A DNA stretch of 64,000 bases from assembly GCA_030411725.1 (NCBI GenBank), contig MU839840.1, forward strand, positions 1,054,001 through 1,118,000, in the 5' to 3' direction. The notes beneath the pieces are model-generated. The model made no database searches and had not been told where the DNA came from. It saw nothing but the letters and a program-made list of their open reading frames with translations. Of the stretch, positions 34,826-45,817 are shown in pieces. Both the position numbers and the translations under genes were made by a program. Position 1 is the first letter of the stretch. Each line of letters opens with the position of its first letter. Source of the DNA: Echria macrotheca. Its lineage: Eukaryota > Ascomycota > Sordariomycetes > Sordariales > Schizotheciaceae.

Positions 34826-37075
34826 ATGGATCATACCGTTCAGGTACTCGAGGATGCGAACAGGATATACGCCCGTCTGGCCGTCGGGGACGCCACCAAC
34901 GAAAGGCCGCCAGTGTACAAGGCAATCGGCATCGGGCTTGCGGTCGGCTCCGGCGCATTTATCGGATGCTCGTTTGTGCTCAAAAAGGTCGGGCTGCTGA
35001 AGGCGAACGAGAAATACAACGAGGTCGCTGGAGAGGGATATGGCTACCTCAAAAACGCTTACTGGTGGGCGGGCATGACCCTGATGATCTTGGGCGAGGG
35101 GCTCAATTTCGCTGCGTACGCCTTCACCGACGCTATCCTGGTCACGCCGCTCGGCGCCTTGTCGGTCGTCCTCACGGCCATCCTGTCGGCCATCTTCCTC
35201 AAGGAACGGCTTAGCATGGTGGGAAAGGTCGCCTGTTTTCTCTGCATCGTCGGCTCCATCGTCATCGTCATGAATGCGCCCCAGTCATCCTCGGTCGCGA
35301 ACATCCAGCAAATGCAGTCCTTTGTGGTCACGCCCGGGTTCTTATCCTACGCGGGGGTCATATTGGTAGGGTCAGCTGTTGTGGCCTTCTGGCTGGGTCC
35401 GAAGTATGGCAAGAAGAATATGCTGGTTTATATCTCGATTTGCAGCTGGGTTGGCGGCCTCAGTGTCGTTGCAACCCAAGGACTGGGAGCCGCCATCATC
35501 GCACAGGCAGGAGGCACTCCACAGTTCAACCAGTGGTTCCTCTACGTCCTGCTTGTTTTCGTTATCGGAACGCTTCTGACGGAAATTATCTTTCTAAACG
35601 TAAGCAGCTTACATTTAGCAACGCTCGGCGCTAACATATGTCTACAGAAAGCACTAAATCTGTTTAACGCCGCCCTAGTCACACCTACATATTACGTATA
35701 CTTTACCAGCACCACCATCATCACCTCGGCGGTGTTATTCCAGGGCTTTAAGGGCACGCCAACGTCCATCATCACGGTCGTGAACGGATTCTTGACCATC
35801 TGCGCTGGTGTGGTATTATTGCAGCTTTCTAAATCAGCAAAGGATGTCCCGGATACCGCCATCTTCACTGGCGACCTGGACCAGATTCAGACGATTGCCG
35901 AACAGGAACAGCCCGAGACCGAGCCAAAGGCTGATGCCATCCGAGGCACAGCAGCGATCGTCAGGCGGCTCTCATCGGCAAGAATGAGAATGGAATACGA
36001 GGAGCTGAAGCGGCTGAACGAGGAGAAACGCCAGGAGCAACTCGCGCCAGTCAGCGAAGACGGCGTTCCTCAGTACGAATGGGACGGGTTGAGACGGAGG
36101 AAGACGATACTTGGCAGCCAGCGGGGGAGATCCATGACAACGCCGAGTCCGTTCCCGGCGGCAACCCCGACACCACATCCCCCTCTTGGGTGGTCTCACT
36201 TCCCGACGGAAGAGGAACTGGCGGCCGCCGATAGGCCAGCGTCGCCTGCCCTCTCTAGTTTGGTCGGCACCATTCGCAACCGTGCCAGAAGCGTCCTCCT
36301 CCCCGGCCACCCGGATTTTCGCAGCGGATCGGATCCATCGAAAGTGCAAAGTCCCGTTCACCCAGTGCAGCTGACCGAGATTGTGGTTCCGGTTTCCAAA
36401 GCGAACGAGAGCCCTCAGCCGTATGGCACACGCGACGCTCGTCTGGGCAGTTCTGCTAGCGGCTCAAGTTCGGCACGGCGTGTACAGTTCGGGGGAGAGA
36501 GGGGGCGTGAGGCAGAAGGCAGCGAGACGAGTAGCATGCTTCGACCGCCGACTCCGCCACCTCACTCAGCCAAACGACAGTTCTCGTTCAACAACATCTT
36601 CAAACGGCACCAGGGCCACGAGCAGGCCGGCGATGGCGCCCACGAAACGCGATACCGGCCTGTGTCGTCGCGGGGCTATTCCAACCCACAAGTGCGGGGA
36701 GCGACGGAGGAAGAGAGGCTAGGTCTCGTCAAGGGCGATTCGCGAATCTCGCAGTCCACGCCGGCGCTGCAGCACTACGAGGAGGAGGAAGAGGAGGAAG
36801 AAGCGGAGGCGTACGTCGATGACAAGCAGTCACGCTACGGCCCAAGCATCACACACTCGCCGCCACGAAGGGAGTCTCCCCCGAGGCGTGGGAGCGATGA
36901 GAAGTCCACCGCCCTCTATGAGGAGGACGAAGTGGTGGCTTACCAGCAACAACGACAGCGATTCAAGGAGAGGAGTCGCAGCGGGGACCGGGTAACCAAC
37001 CCACAACCGCCTCCGCAGACGCACAGGCGGAACTCGCCACCTTCTGGCAGCGGTGACGGGGCCGCCTTTATCTGA
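34826..37075 (+). CDS. NIPA-type magnesium transporter with long cytosolic tail
   Basis: Exons 34826-35599 and 35648-37075; 733 residues. Residues 28-345 form the NIPA (DUF803) domain with about nine membrane helices and the conserved stretch ALVTPTYYVYFTSTT. NIPA proteins carry magnesium ions across endosomal or plasma membranes. The intron 35600-35647 is 48 nt, has GTAAGC...CTACAG and a GCTAAC branch point, and contains no stop. Retention would insert 16 residues between IIFLN and KALNLFN, so an unspliced model is deceptively open. The C-terminal half is hydrophilic, rich in Ser/Pro/Arg, with an acidic Glu run near 635-650; it is probably disordered and regulatory. Start: the first ATG, directly before the first helix. 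Confidence 0.92.
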   Translation: MDHTVQVLEDANRIYARLAVGDATNERPPVYKAIGIGLAVGSGAFIGCSFVLKKVGLLKANEKYNEVAGEGYGYLKNAYWWAGMTLMILGEGLNFAAYAFTDAILVTPLGALSVVLTAILSAIFLKERLSMVGKVACFLCIVGSIVIVMNAPQSSSVANIQQMQSFVVTPGFLSYAGVILVGSAVVAFWLGPKYGKKNMLVYISICSWVGGLSVVATQGLGAAIIAQAGGTPQFNQWFLYVLLVFVIGTLLTEIIFLNVSSLHLATLGANICLQKALNLFNAALVTPTYYVYFTSTTIITSAVLFQGFKGTPTSIITVVNGFLTICAGVVLLQLSKSAKDVPDTAIFTGDLDQIQTIAEQEQPETEPKADAIRGTAAIVRRLSSARMRMEYEELKRLNEEKRQEQLAPVSEDGVPQYEWDGLRRRKTILGSQRGRSMTTPSPFPAATPTPHPPLGWSHFPTEEELAAADRPASPALSSLVGTIRNRARSVLLPGHPDFRSGSDPSKVQSPVHPVQLTEIVVPVSKANESPQPYGTRDARLGSSASGSSSARRVQFGGERGREAEGSETSSMLRPPTPPPHSAKRQFSFNNIFKRHQGHEQAGDGAHETRYRPVSSRGYSNPQVRGATEEERLGLVKGDSRISQSTPALQHYEEEEEEEEAEAYVDDKQSRYGPSITHSPPRRESPPRRGSDEKSTALYEEDEVVAYQQQRQRFKERSRSGDRVTNPQPPPQTHRRNSPPSGSGDGAAFI

Positions 37076-39479
37076 TGTTCATTGATGCGAGCGTGCGTGG
37101 ACGACGTAACGAAGGCCAACATTGGCGCCGCGATGATTTGCGACTCGGTTTTGCGATGATACCTATGAAAAGCTTAACTGTGTATTACTACTGGTTTGGA
37201 TATACGCTCACTTGGACATTGCAGGCGTCGCCCTGTGTGGATTACCGGTAGAGGGCCTACCTGGTGGGAGGGAAGCATGCATTTTGGGCATATTTTCCCG
37301 CTGTATACTATCTGCATTCTGGATGGACTGCTGCACACAGGATGGATCGGCCCAGAGGGGCGTTGTATGCATGGGCGACATGGATACGCCCGGTTATACA
37401 TAGACGGTGGGATGGACATGAATGGATGAGATGAGATGACCAACTTGAGTTCCTTGTGAGAGTGCAAGCTGTGAGATGTTATGAGGCGGGTGGCGTCAAC
37501 ACAGGCTGCCCATCGGTGAGATAAGGGATATATCCACGAGGCAGGATTCTAGGTATTGGTGTCAAATGTCCGTTGATCGGAGGGTGGTGTCCGGCGCCGT
37601 AGTGCACGGCTGCATCTACCCGCGAAACGCCTTGGTGTGCGACGGCGGAAGGCATCCATGTGGGCTAGACAAGAGATGGGTGGACCGGATGGGTGGATAT
37701 GGAGGTAGGGCTGTCGGCTGGGGATGCAGTGTAACGGTAGGGCTGGTGATGGTGTCTGCGCAGTCGGTGCAGCAGCGGGTCTTTTGCAGGTGCGGCAGGA
37801 AGGTCTAGTAGGGAAGCGGACGGGTGGTGGACGTGCGGATGGGGGCGGGGATGACTACGCTGGTGTGACCTCCAACGACTTGGCTGAACGTATCTGCCAG
37901 TCGAGTGGTGTGCTTCAACATCAGCTCTGGTTTGTCCCGTTGGAACTTATCGTTTCGTTGAGCGACCAGCCGTGTAGTTCCCTCCCCCCCTCGGATTCGA
38001 GGTCTCGTCATTTTTTCTTGTCCTCCACTCTCTTCTCCCCGTGAGAGCCCAGAGCTACACGACTTCACGACAGCACTCGTAAGGACTGCTCAGAGCCCAG
38101 AGGTTCAGGACACCAACTTGGTTAGTAATTGGTGCAAAGCGTCATCATAAGTTCCATGTAGGAATCTGAAGCAACTGCAAGTTGGCATCTCGAGGCAAAA
38201 TAAACAAACCACGAACAACAACTCCGCCAAGTCATCACGGGTTCAACACCACCAATAGCCCAACACGATATAGGGAGAGAGGTCTAGACCGCAATGGACC
38301 GAACCATGCGTTCCGTCCACCAGCAGATTTAAGCTTTTTATGAACGTCGTTCTCCTCGAGATTGAACCCCACTGCATCATGACCTCTTAACTGCATCGGC
38401 ATATCACCACCTCCTCCTTTTCCCACCATTCACGTCAGAAACAGCTACTGCTCGATCCTGGTGCAAATCCGATCTCAGAAATATATATTTATAGGCTTCC
38501 GCGAGAGGAAAGAAGAATGAAGAAGTCCGGCGGGAGATGCGCCGAAGCCTTTCTGGTGTGTCTGAAACCAGCGGGAGAAGCCAGCCGGATTTAGCCTGTT
38601 GGGGGATATCCTGCTTTCTTGTCTCCTGCTTTGGAGGTTGTTCCGGATTTTTGTCTCACCTTTCCTTCTAGGACCTAATAAAGCCAATGTTGAGAAACAG
38701 AAGGGCGGGCAAAACTCGTCGGTTTGAGGCGGATGGGAGGGAGGGAGAGGGTAGAGGGAAGTTTATACCACGGTTTTTTTCTTCTTCGAACATTCCACCA
38801 AGAGGATAATATTGTGTGAAGTCCAAAACAAAATACCGGTATAATAGCGTTTAAAACAGTATCAAGAACGCCGTGTCGCAGGTATTAGAGCAAAGGTGGC
38901 AGCAATGTTCGACCTGATATCCACCCTCCCGCCCCCCTTTCGACTTCATCTCCAACCCTCCCATACCGACACGTACCACATCTCCACGGCAGGCATCCGT
39001 ATGGTCAGTCCAAACTAACCAACGCCCTAAAACACAAGAAGGAGGCGGCGGAAAGTTCCTTGCTTGGTTCTAGAAAGAGTCCCACCCCCAAAAGCTTGTT
39101 TCGTCACACGGCGTTTTATACCTCCCCCCGCCCAAACAGGACAGACATTGCCTACCTATCCTTGCTACCTTACCTAGCTGAGGCAAACAACGCATGTTGC
39201 ATATCTCGCATAGCATCCGTCGTCATGCACTCGTCCCCACCGCCTACCCGTCCACTTACAGCCAAAGACGTCGGTAGCGGGATCTGGCTCCCGGTGCAGA
39301 CGTCGCCGCTCCGTCTTTTATTGGTCGTGTCCCTCGTCCTGGCCATGAGAATCCTTTACAAGCGCATCTCCCGTCTTACAGGAGTTTGGTTGGGCGAGGA
39401 CCGCTACTGATGATCATCACTCCCCCGGCTTCATCCCCTCTCTCGGTATTGCTCCTATCGAGCAGAAGACGACGACAAG
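37076..39479. other. Long intergenic stretch
   Basis: About 2.4 kb without a well-supported gene. A possible 61-codon frame with one hydrophobic segment (39225-39410) lies just upstream of the Ras-like gene and is listed separately. A TATATATTTATA-like stretch is near 38480. Confidence 0.5.
39225..39410 (+). CDS. Possible small membrane peptide or upstream ORF
   Basis: A 61-residue frame from ATG 39225 ends 69 bp before the Ras-like start codon. It has one hydrophobic segment, LRLLLVVSLVLAMRILY, followed by basic residues. It may be a translated upstream ORF in the 5' leader of the GTPase gene, a separate small protein, or chance. I do not recognise it. Confidence 0.22.
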   Translation: MHSSPPPTRPLTAKDVGSGIWLPVQTSPLRLLLVVSLVLAMRILYKRISRLTGVWLGEDRY

Positions 39480-41615
39480 ATGGGTCGACGAGATGAGAAC
39501 CCGATTATTCGGATCCTGCTCCTTGGTCCGCCGGGAGTGGGCAAGAACTGTCTGGAATCGAGAGTATGTCTCCTCTCACCAATTCTTATTCTCAAGGGCA
39601 GAGTCTAACAAACCCAGTTCACCACCATGACGTACCCGCCCCTTTACGACCCGAACTTGACGCTCACCAGCAGACGGTACTTTACTCTCTCGTCCGGTGA
39701 GCCCAGCCACCACGACCAGCAGCAGCAGCATTCACCATCCACCACCCGACCACTCGAGACTTCCCACGGCCTACCACCCACCCCAGCTCCCCGCTTCTCA
39801 ACCGATACCACATCCCGGCCGACACGGCCGCGGTCCGCCTCCAGCACCGTCTCCAACCCGCCGGCATCGCTCCCTTCCCCAGTTCCACCAACCCAACGGT
39901 CACCAACATGGCCATCGCCACCTCCCAAGACGGCGGCAACACCCAAACTCTCCCTCCAGACCAACACCTCGGCGGCGACATCCAAACACCCCAACGGCCT
40001 ACCCACGCCGATATCGCCCACCACAGCCGGATCCAAACCAACAACCTTCCTCGTCGAAATCACAAACTACCCAGCCCTGCAGAACGCCCGGGCCCGCGCC
40101 CAGGTCCTGTCAAGAGGCGACTACGACGCCATAATGCTCATCTACGACGTCGGCTCCCGCGCCTCCTTCGACGCCATCCCGTCCCTACACAACGAAATCC
40201 CCTCTTCCTCGCTAGGCGGACGGCGACGGAACAAAGCCGTGCGCCGGTCACGGAGCAGCATCTTTGGCAGCAGCAGCAGCAACCACCAAACCCCCATCTC
40301 CAGCTATGCCGATGACAGCTGGAGGCCCAGCCCAGTAGTCGACGATTCTTCCTTGCGCTCCCGTCCTCCTCCTAGGAGTGCAAGCGGCAGCGGAGAAATC
40401 GTAGTCGCCCTGGTCGGAAACAAGTCCGACTTCCCCGTCGACGACTCGTCCTTCACCAGCACCCCAAACTCGCCAGTAACAGAAGAAAAAGAGGCCGAGA
40501 TCCAGACCGCCGAGGTCCACGCCCGCAGCCTGGTGCACCCACTCTTCCGCCAGAGCCGTGAATTCGATCAGGACGGCACAATGCCCACCAGCCCCCGGTC
40601 CGCGCGGAGCATGCCCGTCGGAGGCTGCCCGTGGGACTACCAAGGCTCCGGCTCCGACCCCGACCACCGGAACAGCAGACCCCCCCGCTGGTCCGGCATC
40701 GAGACAAACGTCCGCCGCACGAGATCTGTCACCTCTGAAGGCGGTGGTGGTACTAGCGGGCAGCGTATATCCGTCTTCTCCGTCGCAAGACGCGGATCCC
40801 TGAACCTCGTGCCCGAGGAAGACCGCAGAGACGAACAAGAAGACAACAACAGCACCATCCAAAACATCGTTTCTTCTCCTGCTGCTGGTGCACCACCAAC
40901 ACCACCCCACGACAACGACGATACCGAACCAGCGGCCGCAATCCAGAAATGGCTCGAGATGGACGGCGACGGCGGCAACGGCGGCAGCCATTCAAGAACC
41001 CCGAGAACACCCTACGAGCCGCCGCCGCCACCAAGTCCCCGCGAGCGCCAAGTCTCCCACTTCGAAGGCGAGATGCTCTCGCGCTCACTCCTCCTCAACG
41101 TCCCCTTCATCGAGACGAGCGCCAGAACAGGCTCGAACGTAGAGGGGGCCTTCGAGGCCGTGATCAGACAAGTCCTGCACGAAATGGGCATCGACGTTGG
41201 TATCCCCCCACCGCCCCCGCTGCCTCTGCCTCCTCCTGTGGCCGGAGGAACCAAGGCAGAAAAGGGGTCGTCGCCGACACTTTCCCGCAAGCGAAGCGTG
41301 TTGCAGAGAAAAGAGAAACGGGACGACGACCAGAAGAAGCGACATGAGATCTCCTCATATGAGTCGCCGATCTCAGACCGGCCGCCTGTTCTCACCCTCC
41401 CGGGATTTGATGACAATGTCGATGTGCAGCCCTTGCTGGACGAGGAGGCAAATATTGCCATTGAAGAAGACGAGCCACTTGACCACCAGACACCACAAGA
41501 TCCACCACCCCCCGTCCCCCAACCGAAACGGAGGCGTGAGAGTGCGCTGGGGAGCTTCTTCAAAAAGGTCTTCACGAAAAAGCCCACAGCCATGGTCCCC
41601 GATGTGGCTGCGTGA
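39480..41615 (+). CDS. Highly divergent Ras-like GTPase with large insertions
   Basis: Exons 39480-39563 and 39618-41615; 693 residues against about 190 for Ras. The P-loop is LLLGPPGVGKNCLES (residues 13-27). It is followed by RFTTMTYPPLYDPNLTL, which aligns to Ras switch I but has Asn where the Mg-binding Thr35 belongs. A Ser/Pro/Thr-rich insertion of about 110 residues follows. The G3 region reads FLVEITNYPALQ in place of DTAGQE, so the catalytic Gly-Gln is lost. G4 VALVGNKSD and G5 FIETSA are kept, separated by a second insertion of about 210 residues. The tail is basic (KRRRESALGSFFKK) without a CAAX box. It may bind nucleotide with little hydrolysis. Role unknown. Confidence 0.85.
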
Positions 41616-41839
41616 AGCTCGTTAGACACCATAGATATACGCAATATAGCATTAATAGTATTCAAGAACGTCGCTGCTAAGGTGGGGGGTGGAACACAAC
41701 CGTCATCCGCAAAAGAACATATAAACCTGTGTGGTAATTATCCCCAAAAAAGAAACACCAAACGCCTCGCAATGCAATGGTGTAGTGATATAGCTCCCAC
41801 GTTGCCAATGGCCAAATGATCACAACAGAAAAAATGGCA

Positions 41840-42825
41840 TCACCAGTCCACGGCCCAGCCGTTCTCCTGGAGGAACTCGTCACAAGCCTGCTTCAAGTCG
41901 AGGTTGGGCCGTAGCTCCGAGATGTAGAGCGGTTCCCGTGTCAGAGGGTCCGTATTCGACCGCCGCAGGTGTTCCATGATCGAGGACCGCTCGTACGACT
42001 TGCCCGTCTTTGTCTGTTGCAAACTCGTCAGCATAACCTTCTCCACCTACAATTCCTGCCCAAACTCACAATGACGGGATCGTGCATGAAGCCGAAGCTG
42101 ATATCGTCGATGGCCCAGTCCGGCACCTTGCGCCGCTTCTCCTCGGCCGCCCGCGCCTTGTCGAAGACGGTCCGCATCCGCTCCATCTTGCGCTCCCACT
42201 CCTGTTCGATCTCCGTGCGTGCCCCCCCGGCGTCGCCGAGCGCGTTAACGTCCTCCTCCTCCTCGCCGCGGAGTGCCGCGTCCCGCTCGCGCTCCATCAT
42301 GGCCAGCACCTCGTCCTCGAGATCCCTGGTCTCCCGCCGCCGCTGCTTGTCCTGGTGCTCCCACCTCTCCTTCTTGCAGCGCAGGACCAGAGCCGTGGCG
42401 GCGCTGAGGCTCTTGTCGGCCGTCTTGACGCACAGGTCGTAGGCCCGAAGCGCGTACTCGACCGCGTCGTAGTAGTCGTGCAGCTCGAGGTGGGCCTGGG
42501 CCAGGTAGTAGTGCGCCTTCATGTTGTCGGGCGACAGCTTGAGGCACTCGTTGCAGTCGGCGATGGCCGACTCCCAGAGGTTCATCTTGAGCCGCGCCAT
42601 GGCCCGGTTCGTGTACAGCGAGGGGTTCGTCGGGTCGGCTATGATTCTGTGCAGAGAGAGCCCGGGTTAGCATTAGCAGGGCCACGCAACGCACACGCCG
42701 TGTCACGACCAACCACCAAAAAAAGATACATACGCCTTAGAATACAGTGCTTCGGCGCTGACATAGTCCCCGCTGTGGAAGTGGCGGTTGCCGTCCTCTT
42801 TGAGGAGGACCGCTTTTGACGACAT
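41840..42825 (-). CDS. CHIP/STUB1-like U-box E3 ubiquitin ligase with TPR domain
   Basis: Exons 42825-42734, 42646-42070, 42013-41840 on the minus strand; 280 residues, close to human CHIP. Residues 3-115 form three TPR repeats (for example NRHFHSGDYVSAEALYSKA), which in CHIP hold the EEVD tails of Hsp70 and Hsp90. A charged helical segment spans about 120-200. The U-box lies at about 208-275 (DISFGFMHDPVI, then TKTGKSYERSSI and DPLTREPL). The protein would ubiquitinate chaperone-bound clients in the cytosol. Start: ATG before KAVLLKEDGNRHF. The gene is convergent with the Ras-like gene. Confidence 0.94.
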
Positions 42826-43636
42826 TTTTGGATTGGAGTAGATGTCGAGTATATCACCCAGATGGCGCCAGAATGCGTTATGTATCGGTATATATCTTTG
42901 CAACAGAGATCGTACAGATCGGGCGGGAGGTGCGATAGGAGCAAACGGACAGCTGGGTGGTGTGAGGAACGAGGTTGATGAGTCGGGATGGACTAGGAAG
43001 GGCAGACTATGCGCGCAACCCTCACCCGGCATAGGATATTGCAGCGGCCAAAAATACGACACATTGCCTATTGGCGCAGGAGGAGACCAGCTCGGCGAGG
43101 CTCTGGACTGACTTCTGGCGCCGGTGATGCAGACGCCTGCCGCAGCGGGCAATCGGGCAAGGAAGGCGGGGTGCCGTGGCGTCGCCCCTCCGATTTGTCA
43201 AGCGGGAAGCTTCCAGAAAAGAAGGGGACCAAGGCCGCAAGGGTTAGGGTTTAACGTGTGGCAACCACCCCCTTTAGCCACCACCTTCACAGCTGTTGAC
43301 GTGAGCTGCCGTGTGAAGCTTATCCAGGGCCGCCTAGTCATGGTAATTGGCCGTGTGAGTCTGCAACTCTCACATGCACGGTACTAGGCGCCAATGCTTC
43401 CGAAACGGAAGGCTTCTTGCTAGGACTTGCCGCGCAATCGCTGGCGTCGCAAGGCGGGGGGGAAGCTCCGCCCAGTACAGGCAGCCATTTGATGCTGGAC
43501 AAACGGCCGCGATGTCTTGACCCCAGGACATGTCAACATTTCGGATTCATCTGCAATCTCATATTTCTTTGAATCTATCTTGAAGCAAAACAATTAGACA
43601 AGAGGACGACGGGTGATCACCGTGGACCATTACAAC
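42826..43636. promoter_or_regulatory. Bidirectional promoter of CHIP-like and DUF7730-type genes
   Basis: This 811-bp gap between divergent genes contains a telobox-like AGGGTTAGGGTTT at 43240-43252. No TATA box is clear. Confidence 0.45.
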
Positions 43637-44827
43637 ATGACCAATGCCAAACCCGCCCCGAAGCCCGATCACGAAGCCATCTTGGCAACGGCAGATGCCC
43701 AAGCCCAATCGCCCTTCTTCTCGCTGCTCCCGGCCGAGCTCCGCCAGCTGATCTACATCGAGACCTGGCGGGATCCCGCCGGCGACGGGACCCTCCGGCA
43801 GCACATCACGCGGCGCCGGCCGATCGAGTCCGGCAACGACACAAACTCCTCCCGGAGCTCTGGCCTGGCCCACGCCGCGTGCATCACCGACCCCGCCGCG
43901 CTGGACCTCCGCTATTTCAAGTTCCAGCGCGCCGACCCCGGCTCGCTCGAGAAGGCGGCATGGCTGCAGCGGCTCAAGACGGACTGGTCCCTCCACTGGG
44001 CCTGCGAGGAGGCCCTGATCGACCGGACCGCCGTGGCTCGGGAGCTGTCGGCACGTGACGCCCGCAAACAAAAGCATGCGACCCCTTTTCTGCCCGTGTT
44101 GACGACCTGCAAGCGAATGTGAGCATCAATCACCACACCAACTACATCTCTTTTCACACACATATCAGATCAGACTCTAAGTCGCCCAAACAGGTACCTC
44201 GAGGCCCTCCCCTCGCTCTACCAAAACACAACCTTCATCTTCAACGACACCGCCGAAGCAGCCGAGTTCCTAGCCATGTACACCCCGTCCCCTTCGTCCC
44301 CATCATCATCACCCATCACGCTGCGCTCCATCGAAATGTACATGCGCGCGTCCAACCTCCTGACGGAGCTCTACTACCCCTACGCCGAGATGGCCGCCCC
44401 GGGCGTCGACTCGTCCGAGGGGCCCTCGCCCATCTACGTCGGCGCCGGCGCCGGCCGCCTGTCCATGGCCAACAACCCGTGGGCGCGCGCGTGCGAGTCG
44501 CTCGCCCGCCAGCCCGACCTGCGCTCGCTGTACGTGTGGTTCGACACGCGCGACCTGCGGGCCTGGTGGAAGCGCGTCAGCGAGACGAATCTGTTTGCGC
44601 GTCTGCGCGAAGTCCACGTCAAGGATCGCAGGCGCTTCATTCTTGCCCTGCCGACTCTGCCGGAGCATACCGCTGCTGAGTGGATGCCCTTTGGGCTGCC
44701 GCCGCACCACTTTCTGGTCGGGGACGAGCTCGAGGGCGCGCCGTTTGTTGTCGTCCGGGGGGAGCGGCCGAATAACTGGCGGGTGCACATGGGCGATCGG
44801 TTCGGGGATATGTTTCTCAGGGCGTGA
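43637..44827 (+). CDS. DUF7730-type fungal protein of unknown function
   Basis: Exons 43637-44118 and 44194-44827 (75-nt intron); 371 residues. The opening motif SPFFSLLPAELRQLIYIETWR-like (LPAELRxxIY) is typical of the many fungal DUF7730/F-box-like proteins. It is followed by LPVLTTCKRMYLEALPSLYQNTTF, the usual second block, which crosses the intron. No catalytic residues or membrane segments are evident. The family is common and variable in Sordariomycetes; its role is not established. Start: the first ATG in frame; the frame is open upstream only from a GTG. Confidence 0.8.
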
Positions 44828-45817
44828 TTCGCATATAGCATGCTGTGTTAGCATGTCACCAGTGTGTAGTTCTAGTTAGGTAATGAGACGTCGTGAAAAT
44901 AATACAAATCCAATTCTCGTCTACTGGATACATCCAACACCACCTTCTTCACCTGCTGCGCCACCGATATAACAACACAATCCTCCTCCACCCCTCGTCA
45001 TCTAATAACCTGATCATGTCCACTACTGAGCCGAGCCGGCGGTCTGTGTCCTTGGTGTACCGAGAATACAAACGCCGCCTCGCACAGATCGCGCCCGCCT
45101 TCCCTACTTTGTCCCGTCCCGCGCTACGTCGAAATGGACCAGGCACAGTAGATCGACCAGCTCCACCATATATATCCACCACTCTCCCTGAGATGGAAAT
45201 AAAAAAGAGACCAAAAACCAGCCCGCGTGTTCTCCGCACGCCCGGACATAAAAGTGACATGTGAGATGCCGAATACAAGAAGAATAATACACGACACATC
45301 CCCCGATTGCTTGGGACCCACGGCCAGAGTTGGGAGCATCGTGGCCTCAGGATGGTTGGTTGGGTGTGATGTCGAAATAAAGAATAAGAATAAGAGGCTT
45401 GAAATAGAAGCCAGAGGGGGTATATCGGAAAAGGGTAGGTTCCGCCGTTTCCGAAGTTCATCGATAAAAACGTAAAAATAGTCGCAAGCGAGTGACGAGA
45501 AGGTTGTTGTTGATGATGATCAAAAAAGTGGTCGGCGCGATTCGTCTCGTACGGAAAGTGACGTAGCGAAAAAACCGAAAGACTGGGAAGGAAACTAAAA
45601 AAAGAGCTGCTGCTCAAACACCATAAAAGGAGGGGCAAGGAAATCATCGTTCTTTCTTTTCATAAACGCCTGTCCTTCCCTTCCTTCTGTTCTTTTGTTG
45701 TTCGATCCCGTGGGGGATCACAGCTACTCCAAAATTCGCCGGCTCGCCCAACCCAGACATGCTCGCTCGCTCGCTCATAAGCACAAAGACAAAATTTGCG
45801 TCTCAGGACGCGTCTGC
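44828..45817. other. Intergenic between convergent genes
   Basis: About 1 kb between the DUF7730-type gene and the SH3 gene, which converge. It should hold both 3' ends. An 80-codon frame near 45015-45264 has no support. Confidence 0.5.

Noticed and set aside
44893..45264. 123-codon plus-strand frame
   Set aside because: It lies in the gap between two convergent genes where 3' UTRs are expected and has low-complexity content.
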